A stretch of 10,921 bases of DNA. Source: a bacterium. Lineage in GTDB: Bacteria; Patescibacteriota; Minisyncoccia; UBA6257; GWB1-50-10. Below are positions 5,444 through 10,921 of this stretch, piece by piece (the first letter of the stretch is position 1; each line of letters starts with the position of its first letter). The stretch lies in the NCBI GenBank assembly GCA_021814835.1, contig JAKAHO010000021.1, positions 1-10,921 on the forward strand, read 5' to 3'. A program made the translations under genes and the position numbers. The notes under the pieces are model-generated. The model saw nothing but the letters and a program-made list of their open reading frames with translations, was not told the DNA's origin and did no database searches.

Positions 5444-5876
5444 TTCGAAGTAAGCCAAGTGGCAGCTGCTTAAAAACAGAGGAAAGTCCGGACACTCAGC
5501 CAGTGCTTCGCATTGAAATTTTCAAGTATAAATTTTCAATTTTCATTTCCGGTTCAGGGTTTGAAAATTCTAAATTGAAAATTGGAAATTCCACTGCGGA
5601 GCGGTGGCATAGGTAGCGGGTAACGCCCGCCGTCCGTGAGGATAGAGGTGAGAACAGTGACGCCCGAGGCGAAAGCCAAGGGGAGCCCGATCCCAACGTA
5701 GCTGGCTTAACTCCGCGATAGGGACAACAAAGCGGAGATGAAACGGCAAAATCCTTACCCGAGTGCAAGACCGTGCCTTTTGAGCAATCAAAAGGAGAGT
5801 CGCTTGAGCTTGAGAGTAATCTCAGGCCCAGATGAATTGCCGCATAAACAGAATCCGGCTTATGACTTGCTTCACG
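5444..5876 (+). ncRNA. rnpB: RNase P RNA (catalytic RNA of tRNA 5' maturation)
   Basis: The conserved core is clear. GAGGAAAGTCCGGAC (5479-5493) is CR-I, the 5' strand of P4. GTAACGCCC (5620-5628) is the P8 region. GAGTGCAAGACC (5761-5772) and GATGAATTGCCGC (5831-5843) are the usual 3' core landmarks, and ACAGAATCCGGCTTAT (5848-5863) is CR-V, the 3' strand of P4. GAAGTAAG (5447-5454) pairs with CTTGCTTC (5866-5873) to close helix P1, which sets the ends to within a few bases. The RNA is about 430 nt, longer than the usual 350-400, because an extra segment of about 105 nt sits between CR-I and P8 (see the repeat entry). It has its own promoter and terminator and lies just upstream of a tRNA gene, its substrate class. 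Confidence 0.93.
5501..5606 (+). repeat. Three-hairpin insert in the RNase P RNA core
   Basis: The segment sits between CR-I and P8, where E. coli has only a few bases. It holds a small hairpin CAGTG-CTTCG-CATTG (5501-5515), a long AT-rich imperfect hairpin (about 5514-5590) built from AATTTTCAATTTTC-like and GAAAATTG-like units, and a third hairpin CACTGC-GGA-GCGGTG (5592-5606). The AT-rich arms look like a palindromic repeat unit and differ in composition from the rest of the RNA. It could be an idiosyncratic helix or an inserted palindromic repeat that folds outward and is tolerated. Confidence 0.55.
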
Positions 5877-5903
5877 AAAATCCCGCCTTTACGGTGGGAT
5901 TTT
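5877..5903 (+). terminator. Terminator of the RNase P RNA gene
   Basis: AAAATCCCGCC (5877-5887) pairs with GGTGGGATTTT (5893-5903) through an 11-bp stem including one G-T pair and a 5-nt loop; the T-run forms the end of the stem. It directly follows P1 of the RNA. Confidence 0.75.
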
Positions 5904-5910
5904 CATATTG

Positions 5911-5916
5911 TATACT
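5911..5916 (+). promoter_or_regulatory. -10 box upstream of tRNA-Thr
   Basis: TATACT lies 17 nt before the mature tRNA 5' end, allowing a short leader to be removed by RNase P. No clear -35 is visible because the preceding bases are the rnpB terminator. Confidence 0.45.
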
Positions 5917-5933
5917 CGTATCGCAGTTAGTTT

Positions 5934-6006
5934 GCCACCTTAGCTCAGCTGGTAGAGCACATCTTTCGTAAAGATGGGGTCCCGAGTTCAAATCTCGGAG
6001 GTGGCT
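5934..6006 (+). tRNA. tRNA-Thr (anticodon CGU)
   Basis: A complete cloverleaf can be drawn. The acceptor stem pairs GCCACCT (5934-5940) with AGGTGGC (5999-6005). The D-arm includes TAGCTCAGCTGGTAGAGCA, the anticodon stem is CATCT/AGATG with loop TTCGTAA (anticodon CGT), and the T-arm is CCGAG-TTCAAAT-CTCGG. The discriminator base is T at 6006, and CCA is not encoded, so it must be added after transcription. It reads ACG codons. Its 3' end is repeated 137 bp downstream. Confidence 0.95.
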
Positions 6007-6147
6007 CAAAGAGACAATCCCGAGATTTGAACGTGAAGGGGGTCGGGGAAACGGAAGTTTCCCCGTGGCGGAGTATACGAACCGCTGGGTTCGTAAGAGT
6101 GAGCGCATTGCGCGCGAACGACGTTTAACTCTCGGAGGTGGCTCAAA
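5993..6147 (+). repeat. Structured segment bounded by direct repeats of the tRNA-Thr 3' end
   Basis: An 18-bp direct repeat TCTCGGAGGTGGCTCAAA occurs at 5993-6010 (tRNA 3' end plus four bases) and 6130-6147. Between the copies lie CCCGAGATTTGAAC (6019-6032), an inverted copy of the tRNA T-arm sequence; a perfect hairpin GGGGAAAC-GGAA-GTTTCCCC (6045-6064, GNRA loop); a hairpin ACGAACC-GCTG-GGTTCGT (6077-6094); and GCGC-ATT-GCGC (6103-6113). It has no ORF of note. The layout resembles an attachment-site duplication at a tRNA 3' end, or a degenerate tandem tRNA copy turned into a structured RNA. It fills the gap before the VanY-type gene. Confidence 0.65.
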
Positions 6148-6189
6148 TAGAGTTCGGTTTTCAAGGTGGCGCATAAAAAGAGAGCTTGC

Positions 6190-7185
6190 ATGAATAGCAC
6201 CATAAAACCATTTGTCATTATCGGTGCCGTGAGTATGCTAGGTGTCGTTACGGCGATGGTCGCGGACTTTTCCGTGCGAAATCCTTCCCGTGAAGCAACA
6301 GCAAATCACAATCAACTTGCGCAAATAGTCGCCATCGAAACCGAGCTTTTAAAAAAGTGGCAGCAAAGCGGTGCGCTCAAAAACGATATTATGCACAACA
6401 CGAAAGGAAGCGACGTGACGATGTTGCAAAGAATGTTGTCGCAGGATGCCGCACTCTATCCGGAAAAGAAATTAACGGGATATTATGGCGCCTCTACCGC
6501 AAAGGCGGTGCGCGCATTTCAGAAAGAATACGGAATTTCGGAAAGTGGAGATGTTGACGCCGAGACGCGGGAAAAAATAAACAGCATCTTTCTTTCCCAT
6601 CTGTGTCCTGAACCGTCAGTGGAATACCCTGATTTTCAACGAAAAAAAGTAGCGCAAGCCTCTCCATTGCCGCTTGATTATGCGCCTCCAAATCTCGAGA
6701 ATGTATCCGGAAAACTGCGGACATTCGGCGTCGTGTGTTTACGCGCCGATATCGTGCCGCATTTAGAGAAAATGATGTATGCGGCGATGCTTGATGGTGT
6801 GGAAATAATGGTCACATCGGGATTCCGCAGTCCGCAGATTCAGCAATACATACATGATGTATGGGTAAAAGTTGATGGAAATAAGGCGGTGCATGAAGTT
6901 GCCATGCCAGGTTTGTCCGAACACCAATTGGGAACCACGGTAGACCTTACTGACGCCTCAATTGATAATGCATTGGTTGACGACAGATTTGCCGAAAGCA
7001 AGGGCGGAGTCTGGCTTGCAGCGAATGCGTATAAATACGGATTTACTATGAGTTTTCCGAAAGACAAAAAAGACGTGACCGGGTTCACCTACGAGCCGTG
7101 GCATTGGAGGTATGTGGGGGAAGACGTCGCATTGGCGATGCGTAGGCTTTCGATGACGTACAATGAGGTTAATTTCGAGAAGTAA
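6190..7185 (+). CDS. Membrane-anchored D-alanyl-D-alanine carboxypeptidase, VanY/M15B type, with peptidoglycan-binding domain
   Basis: Zinc peptidase predicted to trim the terminal D-Ala from peptidoglycan stem peptides outside the cytoplasmic membrane. From the ATG at 6190 the protein has 331 residues: a short N-terminus with a hydrophobic signal-anchor (about 7-25), a linker, a PG_binding_1 domain (about 68-134), and a VanY catalytic domain (about 175-325). The zinc ligands and catalytic residues are visible: H245 and D252 in SEHQLGTTVDL, and E302 and H305 in EPWHW. SGFRSP at about 210-215 is also typical. A GTG at 6166 would add 8 residues, partly from sequence next to the tRNA-derived repeat, and has no better ribosome site; I prefer 6190, but this is not certain. 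It is followed at 33 bp by a gene with its own -10 box. It suggests that the organism makes or remodels a peptidoglycan wall. Confidence 0.92.
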   Translation: MNSTIKPFVIIGAVSMLGVVTAMVADFSVRNPSREATANHNQLAQIVAIETELLKKWQQSGALKNDIMHNTKGSDVTMLQRMLSQDAALYPEKKLTGYYGASTAKAVRAFQKEYGISESGDVDAETREKINSIFLSHLCPEPSVEYPDFQRKKVAQASPLPLDYAPPNLENVSGKLRTFGVVCLRADIVPHLEKMMYAAMLDGVEIMVTSGFRSPQIQQYIHDVWVKVDGNKAVHEVAMPGLSEHQLGTTVDLTDASIDNALVDDRFAESKGGVWLAANAYKYGFTMSFPKDKKDVTGFTYEPWHWRYVGEDVALAMRRLSMTYNEVNFEK

Positions 7186-7201
7186 ATTGCACTGAAGAAT
7201 T

Positions 7202-7210
7202 TGGTATACT
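7202..7210 (+). promoter_or_regulatory. Extended -10 promoter of the 414-residue membrane protein gene
   Basis: TGG-TATACT (7202-7210) is an extended -10 of the TGn type and ends 8 nt before the ATG at 7219, so the mRNA would be leaderless or nearly so. No -35 match stands out at the right distance, which is common for extended -10 promoters. Confidence 0.6.
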
Positions 7211-7218
7211 AAATACTA

Positions 7219-8463
7219 ATGAATCAACAACTTTCGGACTATGTGGCGCAAAGTCGCAAGGCGGGTGCGAATGATGCCCAGATTCGCCAGGCGTTATTGT
7301 CCGCCGGATGGAATGAACAGGCCATCCAAGAAGTGATGGGTGGTAGCGCTGTCGGTGCTGCTCCAGTGGCAGTTGTTCCGGGAGTAGACCAGTATGCATT
7401 TACAAGCAAGTGGTCGTGGGGAGCATTTCTCATGCAATTTTTCTATTTTTTGGGAAGCCGAAATTATGGAAGGGCATTCGGCTATTTTTTCGGCAGTTTC
7501 ATTCCAATCTACGGAATATGGCTATGGATTAAGGGCGGACTTCATGGAAGAGCTATGGTGTGGGAGAGTGGAAAATGGTCCGATTTCGAATTATATAAGA
7601 AAAGACAACAATTATTGGACAAGCTGGGTGTCGCATGGTTTATAACAACCGCGCTTGTGTTTGGAATTTATACACCGTACATCATTACGAATTCAATTAA
7701 GCAATTTTTCCCGAGCGGTACCAATCAATCGGTTTCAATTCCTCTGGGCGGCATTAACTATTCAAGTTCATCAACATACTCGAATGTCACTACCACAATA
7801 ACGGCGGGTGGTTTAACTACAACCATTACCGATAAAAAAACGTTCACGAGCGCTCAACTCTCGTCTCTTAAATCTGACCTTACGCAGCTATATCTGAAAT
7901 ATAAGGGTCAGGATAAAAATGTGGAGCCGTTGAAAACGCAATACGGGAAAGAGCTGGACGCGGTTTTCTTGAAAGATTTGGGCGTGGGTAATGTAACGAC
8001 AATAAACATGGGCGTACTCTTTTATCCGGAAATTGCTTCGATAGTGTCCGGTATCGAAAAGCAGAACCCGATTGTGAATCCCCCCGCAGTCAGCGCGCCT
8101 CCCGCAAGCGGAATGACAATAAGCAATCTCAACTATACGTCGATATCCGCGGCGAGCATGAGTTCCTATGCCGACAAACCGCTCACATTCAATATAAACA
8201 CAAGCGGCGCACTTCCTAAATGCATGTACTATGACGTATCAATACTGAATGCATCCGGTGGAAATGTGTTTGATAAGAGAACGTATAATGATTGTTATAT
8301 AAAGTCCAACGTATACACTGACAAAAACTTTTTTTCGAATCACTCCGATTACAATTCAAGCTATTTCTCGAGTGAAGGGATTGACCATATTACTTTCGAG
8401 TTCTATGTGAAGGACGCCAGCGATAATCAAAGTAATCGCTTGATGCTTACCATCACCAAATAA
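7219..8463 (+). CDS. Multi-domain membrane protein with N-terminal UBA-like helical module and extracytoplasmic region
   Basis: A 414-residue protein without an assigned function. Residues about 3-40 (including AQIRQALLSAGWNEQAIQEV) form a short helical UBA-like module that I associate with Parcubacteria membrane proteins. Residues about 57-125 (YAFTSKWSWGAFLMQFFYFL, then GRAFGYFFGSFIPIYGIWLW, then HGRAMVWESGKW) resemble DUF2628-type small membrane domains with two hydrophobic spans. A third span lies near 139-158. The rest is predicted outside: a Ser/Thr-rich stretch with TTTIT repeats (about 165-205), an alpha-helical part (about 210-275), a Pro/Ala linker, and a C-terminal region (about 295-414) with alternating strands that looks like a beta-sandwich. 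The ATG at 7219 fits the leaderless promoter. The next gene, an RDD protein, starts 5 bp after the stop, so the pair is probably an operon. Confidence 0.78.
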   Translation: MNQQLSDYVAQSRKAGANDAQIRQALLSAGWNEQAIQEVMGGSAVGAAPVAVVPGVDQYAFTSKWSWGAFLMQFFYFLGSRNYGRAFGYFFGSFIPIYGIWLWIKGGLHGRAMVWESGKWSDFELYKKRQQLLDKLGVAWFITTALVFGIYTPYIITNSIKQFFPSGTNQSVSIPLGGINYSSSSTYSNVTTTITAGGLTTTITDKKTFTSAQLSSLKSDLTQLYLKYKGQDKNVEPLKTQYGKELDAVFLKDLGVGNVTTINMGVLFYPEIASIVSGIEKQNPIVNPPAVSAPPASGMTISNLNYTSISAASMSSYADKPLTFNINTSGALPKCMYYDVSILNASGGNVFDKRTYNDCYIKSNVYTDKNFFSNHSDYNSSYFSSEGIDHITFEFYVKDASDNQSNRLMLTITK

Positions 8464-8468
8464 ATCGA

Positions 8469-8933
8469 ATGGGTATGAATCAAATCGAAACCGTTCCGCT
8501 TCCGCCGCTCCCTTCGGTTCCGGGCGTGCAAGAAATTCGTTATGCGGGCTTTTGGATGCGCGTTGCCGCGGGAATATTAGACTCAATAATTGTATCGGCA
8601 GCGATGGGGGTATGCACCGCATTCGCATCAATGGTAGGAATATATTTGCCGAATAATAATACATTGGTAACCGCCGTTGCTGTACTTTTCACGGGGGCGT
8701 ACTCGGTCTTCCTCGAAAGCTCATCACGCCAGGCTACTGTGGGGATGATGGCATTCGGAATGAGAGTGACTGATTATCAGTATCAGAGAATATCGCTTGA
8801 AAAGGCGATAGTGAGGTTTTTAAGTGAATATGTGTCTACTGCGGTTGTTATAGGATTCATTATGATAGCGTTCACTAAACGCAAGCAGGGATTGCACGAC
8901 ATTATCGCAGAAACATTAGTCGTAGTGGGATAA
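8469..8933 (+). CDS. RDD family integral membrane protein
   Basis: A 154-residue protein with a proline-rich N-terminus (PLPPLPSVPG) followed by three hydrophobic spans (about 34-58, 65-82 and 121-138). The family's conserved Arg and Asp appear in FWMRVAAGILDSII (first span), and the last Asp in KQGLHDIIAETLVV near the C-terminus. RDD proteins are poorly understood; some are linked to ion transport. Its start lies 5 bp after the preceding membrane protein, so the two are probably co-transcribed and may work together. An ATG two codons downstream (8475) is an equally possible start. It faces the minus-strand gene ending at 9005; only the minus-strand terminator is clear in between. Confidence 0.85.
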   Translation: MGMNQIETVPLPPLPSVPGVQEIRYAGFWMRVAAGILDSIIVSAAMGVCTAFASMVGIYLPNNNTLVTAVAVLFTGAYSVFLESSSRQATVGMMAFGMRVTDYQYQRISLEKAIVRFLSEYVSTAVVIGFIMIAFTKRKQGLHDIIAETLVVVG

Positions 8934-8957
8934 TAAAAAATAAGTAATGTAAGTAAT

Positions 8958-8983
8958 AAAAAAGCCCCACATACTGTGGGGCT
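8958..8983 (-). terminator. Terminator of the GC-rich minus-strand gene
   Basis: AGCCCCACA (8963-8971) and TGTGGGGCT (8975-8983) form a perfect 9-bp stem with a 3-nt loop. On the minus strand it is followed by a T-run (A-run 8958-8963 on the plus strand), so it ends the 9005-10090 transcript. The plus side lacks a T-run. Confidence 0.85.
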
Positions 8984-9004
8984 GTTCGAGTAGGGGGATT
9001 GCCC

Positions 9005-10090
9005 CTATCGCTTCTGCTTCTTCTCCTTCTTCTGCTTGGCGTTCGGGAAGAGCGCCTTCAGCTCGTCGGTGCTGAACCCGCCGGCCATGCCGAGGGCGAG
9101 GCCGAGCTGCCGGTTCTCCGCCTTCACCTCACCGCCGGACTTCTCCCGGGACGCCTGCTTCAGGCGCGACTCGGGGGTGGACCCCGAGAACTTCCGGGCG
9201 ACGCGCTCGGCGATGCGACGGACGGAGTCCGCGGGCATCTTCTCGAAGTGCGGCACCTTCATCATCTTGTCGATGATGGCGGTGATCGTCTTCTCGCGCT
9301 CCTCGAGCTCGGCGGCCTTCTTGGCCTCCTGCTCGAGTCTCTGCGCCTCCTCCTGCTTCTCGCGGGCGAGGCGCTGCTCCTTCGTCTCCGGCATGGAGCA
9401 GAAGGCGGAGAGCCGGGCGTCGCTGTAGACGACGTTGTGGATCTCGTTGAAGACGGACTTGTTGCGCGACTTGGGGTCCCGCATCTCGATGTCCGTCATC
9501 TCGTGCACCACCTTCAGAATCGTGGTCACGATGTCGACGAGCCGCTGGATGCTCTCGGCCTTGTTCTCGTAGGCCACCGCGAGCTCCTCGTTGTTCGAGG
9601 CACGCGCGGTCTTCGCATCAGCGTTGAAGCCCATCTTCACTCCGAGGAAGAATCCCCGGAACGAGAAGGCGTGCGCCTTGGACTCGAACACGATGTTCGG
9701 GACCTTGGTGCGGTACTGCTCGAAGAGCTTCTCGCGCTCCGCGTTCAAGCCGGAGCTCGCGGGGAGCAGGGAGGCCAGCTCCTCCTTGTGGATGAGGATG
9801 GCCTTCTCCTTCGGGGCGCCGATGGGGTGGAGGACGGCGTTCACCTTCTTGCGGAGGGCCTGCGCCTGGTCGGCGATGACCTTCTGCTTCTCGGCCGCCT
9901 CGCGCTCGGCCTTCTCGGCCTCGCGCTTCTCCTGCACCTGGGTGAGCATCTCGCGCACGCCGGGCTCGTCGAGCACCTCGAGCGACACCTGGTCGCCCAT
10001 GAGCTCCTTCGCGATCGTGAAGAGCACGTCGGAGTTCTCGGTGGTCGAAGCGGGAGAAATGAGCTTCAGATTCGTCTCGTTCTGGGTCAC
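9005..10090 (-). CDS. Orphan coiled-coil protein with extreme GC-rich codon use (361 residues)
   Basis: I do not recognise a family. The GTG at 10090 is chosen as start because AAGGAG lies 7 nt upstream and a consensus promoter about 55 bp upstream; the reading frame continues to an ATG at 10147, but that codon would lie at or upstream of the predicted transcription start. The 361-residue product has a first charged coiled coil at about 46-88 (Glu/Lys/Ala-rich) and a globular-looking middle (about 95-230, with the aromatic patch HAFSFRGFFLG at 140-150). A second coiled coil follows at about 235-278, then a C-terminal part with FSTDELKALFP (339-349) and a lysine-rich tail (KQKKEKKQKR). No signal peptide or membrane span is visible, so it is probably cytoplasmic. 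Third codon positions are almost all G or C (GAG, AAG, CTC, GCC, CGC), unlike every neighbour. It is a single gene with its own promoter and terminator. Horizontal transfer or special codon selection for expression are both possible; a phage-derived structural or scaffold-like role is only a guess. Confidence 0.85.
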   Translation of the reverse strand: MTQNETNLKLISPASTTENSDVLFTIAKELMGDQVSLEVLDEPGVREMLTQVQEKREAEKAEREAAEKQKVIADQAQALRKKVNAVLHPIGAPKEKAILIHKEELASLLPASSGLNAEREKLFEQYRTKVPNIVFESKAHAFSFRGFFLGVKMGFNADAKTARASNNEELAVAYENKAESIQRLVDIVTTILKVVHEMTDIEMRDPKSRNKSVFNEIHNVVYSDARLSAFCSMPETKEQRLAREKQEEAQRLEQEAKKAAELEEREKTITAIIDKMMKVPHFEKMPADSVRRIAERVARKFSGSTPESRLKQASREKSGGEVKAENRQLGLALGMAGGFSTDELKALFPNAKQKKEKKQKR

Positions 10091-10097
10091 GGCAATT

Positions 10098-10103
10098 CTC
10101 CTT
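10098..10103 (-). promoter_or_regulatory. Shine-Dalgarno that sets the GTG start of the GC-rich gene
   Basis: CTCCTT on the plus strand reads AAGGAG on the minus strand, 7 nt before GTG at 10090. No comparable site precedes the ATG at 10147, so the shorter protein is preferred. Confidence 0.8.
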
Positions 10104-10149
10104 GTTGAGGGAACTACGGGGTGAGCTGCATTGTTCAGGAACTGCATAG

Positions 10150-10177
10150 ATTATAACAGAAAATGGCATTTTGTCAA
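10150..10177 (-). promoter_or_regulatory. Consensus sigma-70 promoter of the GC-rich gene
   Basis: On the minus strand, TTGACA (10177 to 10172), a 16-bp spacer, and TATAAT (10155 to 10150) preceded by TGT (extended -10). All twelve hexamer bases match consensus. The predicted start is near 10143, giving a leader of about 53 nt. Confidence 0.88.
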
Positions 10178-10209
10178 TATACGCATGATGAGAGCGATAG
10201 GGCGAATCT

Positions 10210-10921
10210 ATGCTGGATTTAGGGGGTTTTTTCTCATACAATAAGCAACATAAAGATATGTTGAGCCAGAATAATAATGTGGTAACTATCTCCGTACTTG
10301 CGGGCGCAGGCGGAGACGACGCAAAAGACTGGGCGCAAATGCTTCTGCGGATGTACTCGCGTTTTGCCGATAGAAAGGGATGGAAAAAGATTCAGATCGA
10401 CGACTATACGTACGAATTCCGCGGCGAAGGCGTATATGAACGTATGAAGGGCGAATCGGGCGTGCACCGCCTCGTGCGCATCTCTCCGTTTGATGCAAAA
10501 AAATTGCGCCACACCTCGTTCGCACTTGTGGAAGTGCTTCCGGAGCTTCCTGAAATGGAAGCGCGCAATTTTCAGATTCCCGAAAAAGATTTGAAAGTGG
10601 ATTTTTCGCGCGCAGGAGGTCCGGGCGGACAGAACGTAAATAAGGTGGAAACGGCGGTGCGTATCGTGCATTTGCCGACGGGAATTGTGGTGTCTTCGCG
10701 CGTAGAGCGTTCGCAAGCAGCAAATCGTATGAAGGCGATGGCATTGTTGAAAGCGAAACTTGTAAACCTTATGCAGGAAAAGCACTTGGCATCACTCGAC
10801 GCGCTTCGCGCGAAAGTAATGCCCGAGTGGGGCCACGAAATCCGTTCGTATGTATTGCACCCGTATAAGCAGGTGAAAAATCACCTCACGGGCGTAAAAA
10901 TTACGAAGGTAGACGACGTAT
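10210..10921 (+). CDS. prfB: Peptide chain release factor 2, lacking N-terminal domain 1 (partial at window edge)
   Basis: Class I release factor that recognises stop codons and triggers peptide release. Counting from ATG 10210, the RF2-type anticodon-like SPF tripeptide is at 92-94 (HRLVRISPFD) and the catalytic GGQ at 139-141 (GGPGGQNVNK). The 47-residue spacing is close to that in E. coli RF2. AGAGGDDAKDWAQMLLRMY (31-49) is the usual start of domain 2. The roughly 110-residue helical domain 1 is absent: SPF is near 205 in E. coli. No programmed frameshift site is seen. A stop (TAG 10198-10200) lies just upstream, so the ORF cannot extend further. ATG 10258 is an alternative start, leaving 16 fewer residues. 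No Shine-Dalgarno precedes either. The gene runs off the right edge with 237 codons visible. SPF indicates UAA/UGA reading, consistent with TGA being used as a stop here. Confidence 0.92.
   Translation, partial: MLDLGGFFSYNKQHKDMLSQNNNVVTISVLAGAGGDDAKDWAQMLLRMYSRFADRKGWKKIQIDDYTYEFRGEGVYERMKGESGVHRLVRISPFDAKKLRHTSFALVEVLPELPEMEARNFQIPEKDLKVDFSRAGGPGGQNVNKVETAVRIVHLPTGIVVSSRVERSQAANRMKAMALLKAKLVNLMQEKHLASLDALRAKVMPEWGHEIRSYVLHPYKQVKNHLTGVKITKVDDV

Noticed and set aside
5496..6218. Several minus- and plus-strand ORFs across rnpB, the tRNA and the repeat segment
   Set aside because: They overlap structured RNA genes and have no promoter, ribosome site or protein-like features.
6473..6484. TTAACGGGAT resembling the inverted-repeat core
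   Set aside because: It lacks the full TCTAACGGGAT, has no partner arm nearby, and encodes part of the conserved peptidoglycan-binding domain (KLTGYYG).
8999..10108. Long plus-strand ORF rich in Leu, Gly, Arg and Val opposite the GC-rich gene
   Set aside because: It is the antisense shadow of a gene with G/C third positions; low-complexity leucine runs, no promoter or Shine-Dalgarno, and it overlaps the well-supported minus-strand gene.
10091..10147. Extension of the GC-rich gene to the ATG at 10147
   Set aside because: The extra 19 codons have a different base composition, overlap the predicted transcription start, and the GTG at 10090 has a well-placed AAGGAG.
10210..10921. RF2 programmed frameshift
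   Set aside because: The usual CTTTGAC slip site and internal Shine-Dalgarno are absent, and domain 1, which normally carries the site, is missing.

Overview
The window looks like a chromosomal segment from a small-genome bacterium of the Candidate Phyla Radiation (Patescibacteria, probably Parcubacteria-like). This is inference from gene style and not a phylogenetic placement. The supporting signs are tightly packed short genes, several -10 boxes placed only 6-8 nt before a start codon (leaderless-type mRNAs), an RF2-type release factor lacking its N-terminal domain, a compact handle-less RNase HI, and an N-terminal helical module (residues about 3-40 of the 7219-8463 protein) of a kind I associate with these genomes. 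TGA is used as a normal stop.

Layout. 1-505: 3' end of 23S rRNA, 5S rRNA and a bidirectional terminator. 527-1844: a possible 24-residue membrane peptide and, on the minus strand, a type II NADH dehydrogenase-like flavoprotein. A 20-bp divergent promoter separates that gene from a plus-strand cluster at 1865-4630: phosphoglycerate kinase, a GIY-YIG nuclease, a DHH phosphoesterase and RNase HI. 4627-5352: an 80-residue hydrophilic protein with its own strong promoter and Shine-Dalgarno, a hairpin terminator that contains a seven-codon ORF, and a convergent 119-residue hypothetical gene. 5411-6150: RNase P RNA carrying an extra hairpin-rich insert, tRNA-Thr(CGU), and a structured element bounded by copies of the tRNA 3' end. 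6190-8933: an anchored VanY-type D,D-carboxypeptidase, a multi-domain membrane protein and an RDD-family membrane protein. 9005-10090 (minus): a coiled-coil protein with strikingly GC-rich codons and a consensus promoter. 10210-end: a peptide chain release factor 2 homologue, cut by the window edge.

The most unusual structure is at 2980-4217. The GIY-YIG gene is bounded by a perfect 14-bp inverted repeat (core ATCCCGTTAGA / TCTAACGGGAT). A second perfect 14-bp pair with the same core bounds a 119-bp non-coding palindromic segment about 830 bp downstream. The repeat arms encode the first and last residues of the nuclease and the last residues of the DHH protein, and they supply the ATG start codons of both DHH and RNase HI. 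This resembles an autonomous nuclease-encoding mobile element plus a MITE-like derivative, both inserted at gene junctions without breaking the operon. Function and mobility are inferred.

There is a sharp contrast in gene-expression style. Resident genes tend to have leaderless-type starts with no Shine-Dalgarno. Two orphan genes (4726 and 10090) have near-consensus promoters, 5' leaders of about 50-65 nt and strong Shine-Dalgarno sequences. They may be recent acquisitions or a specially expressed class.
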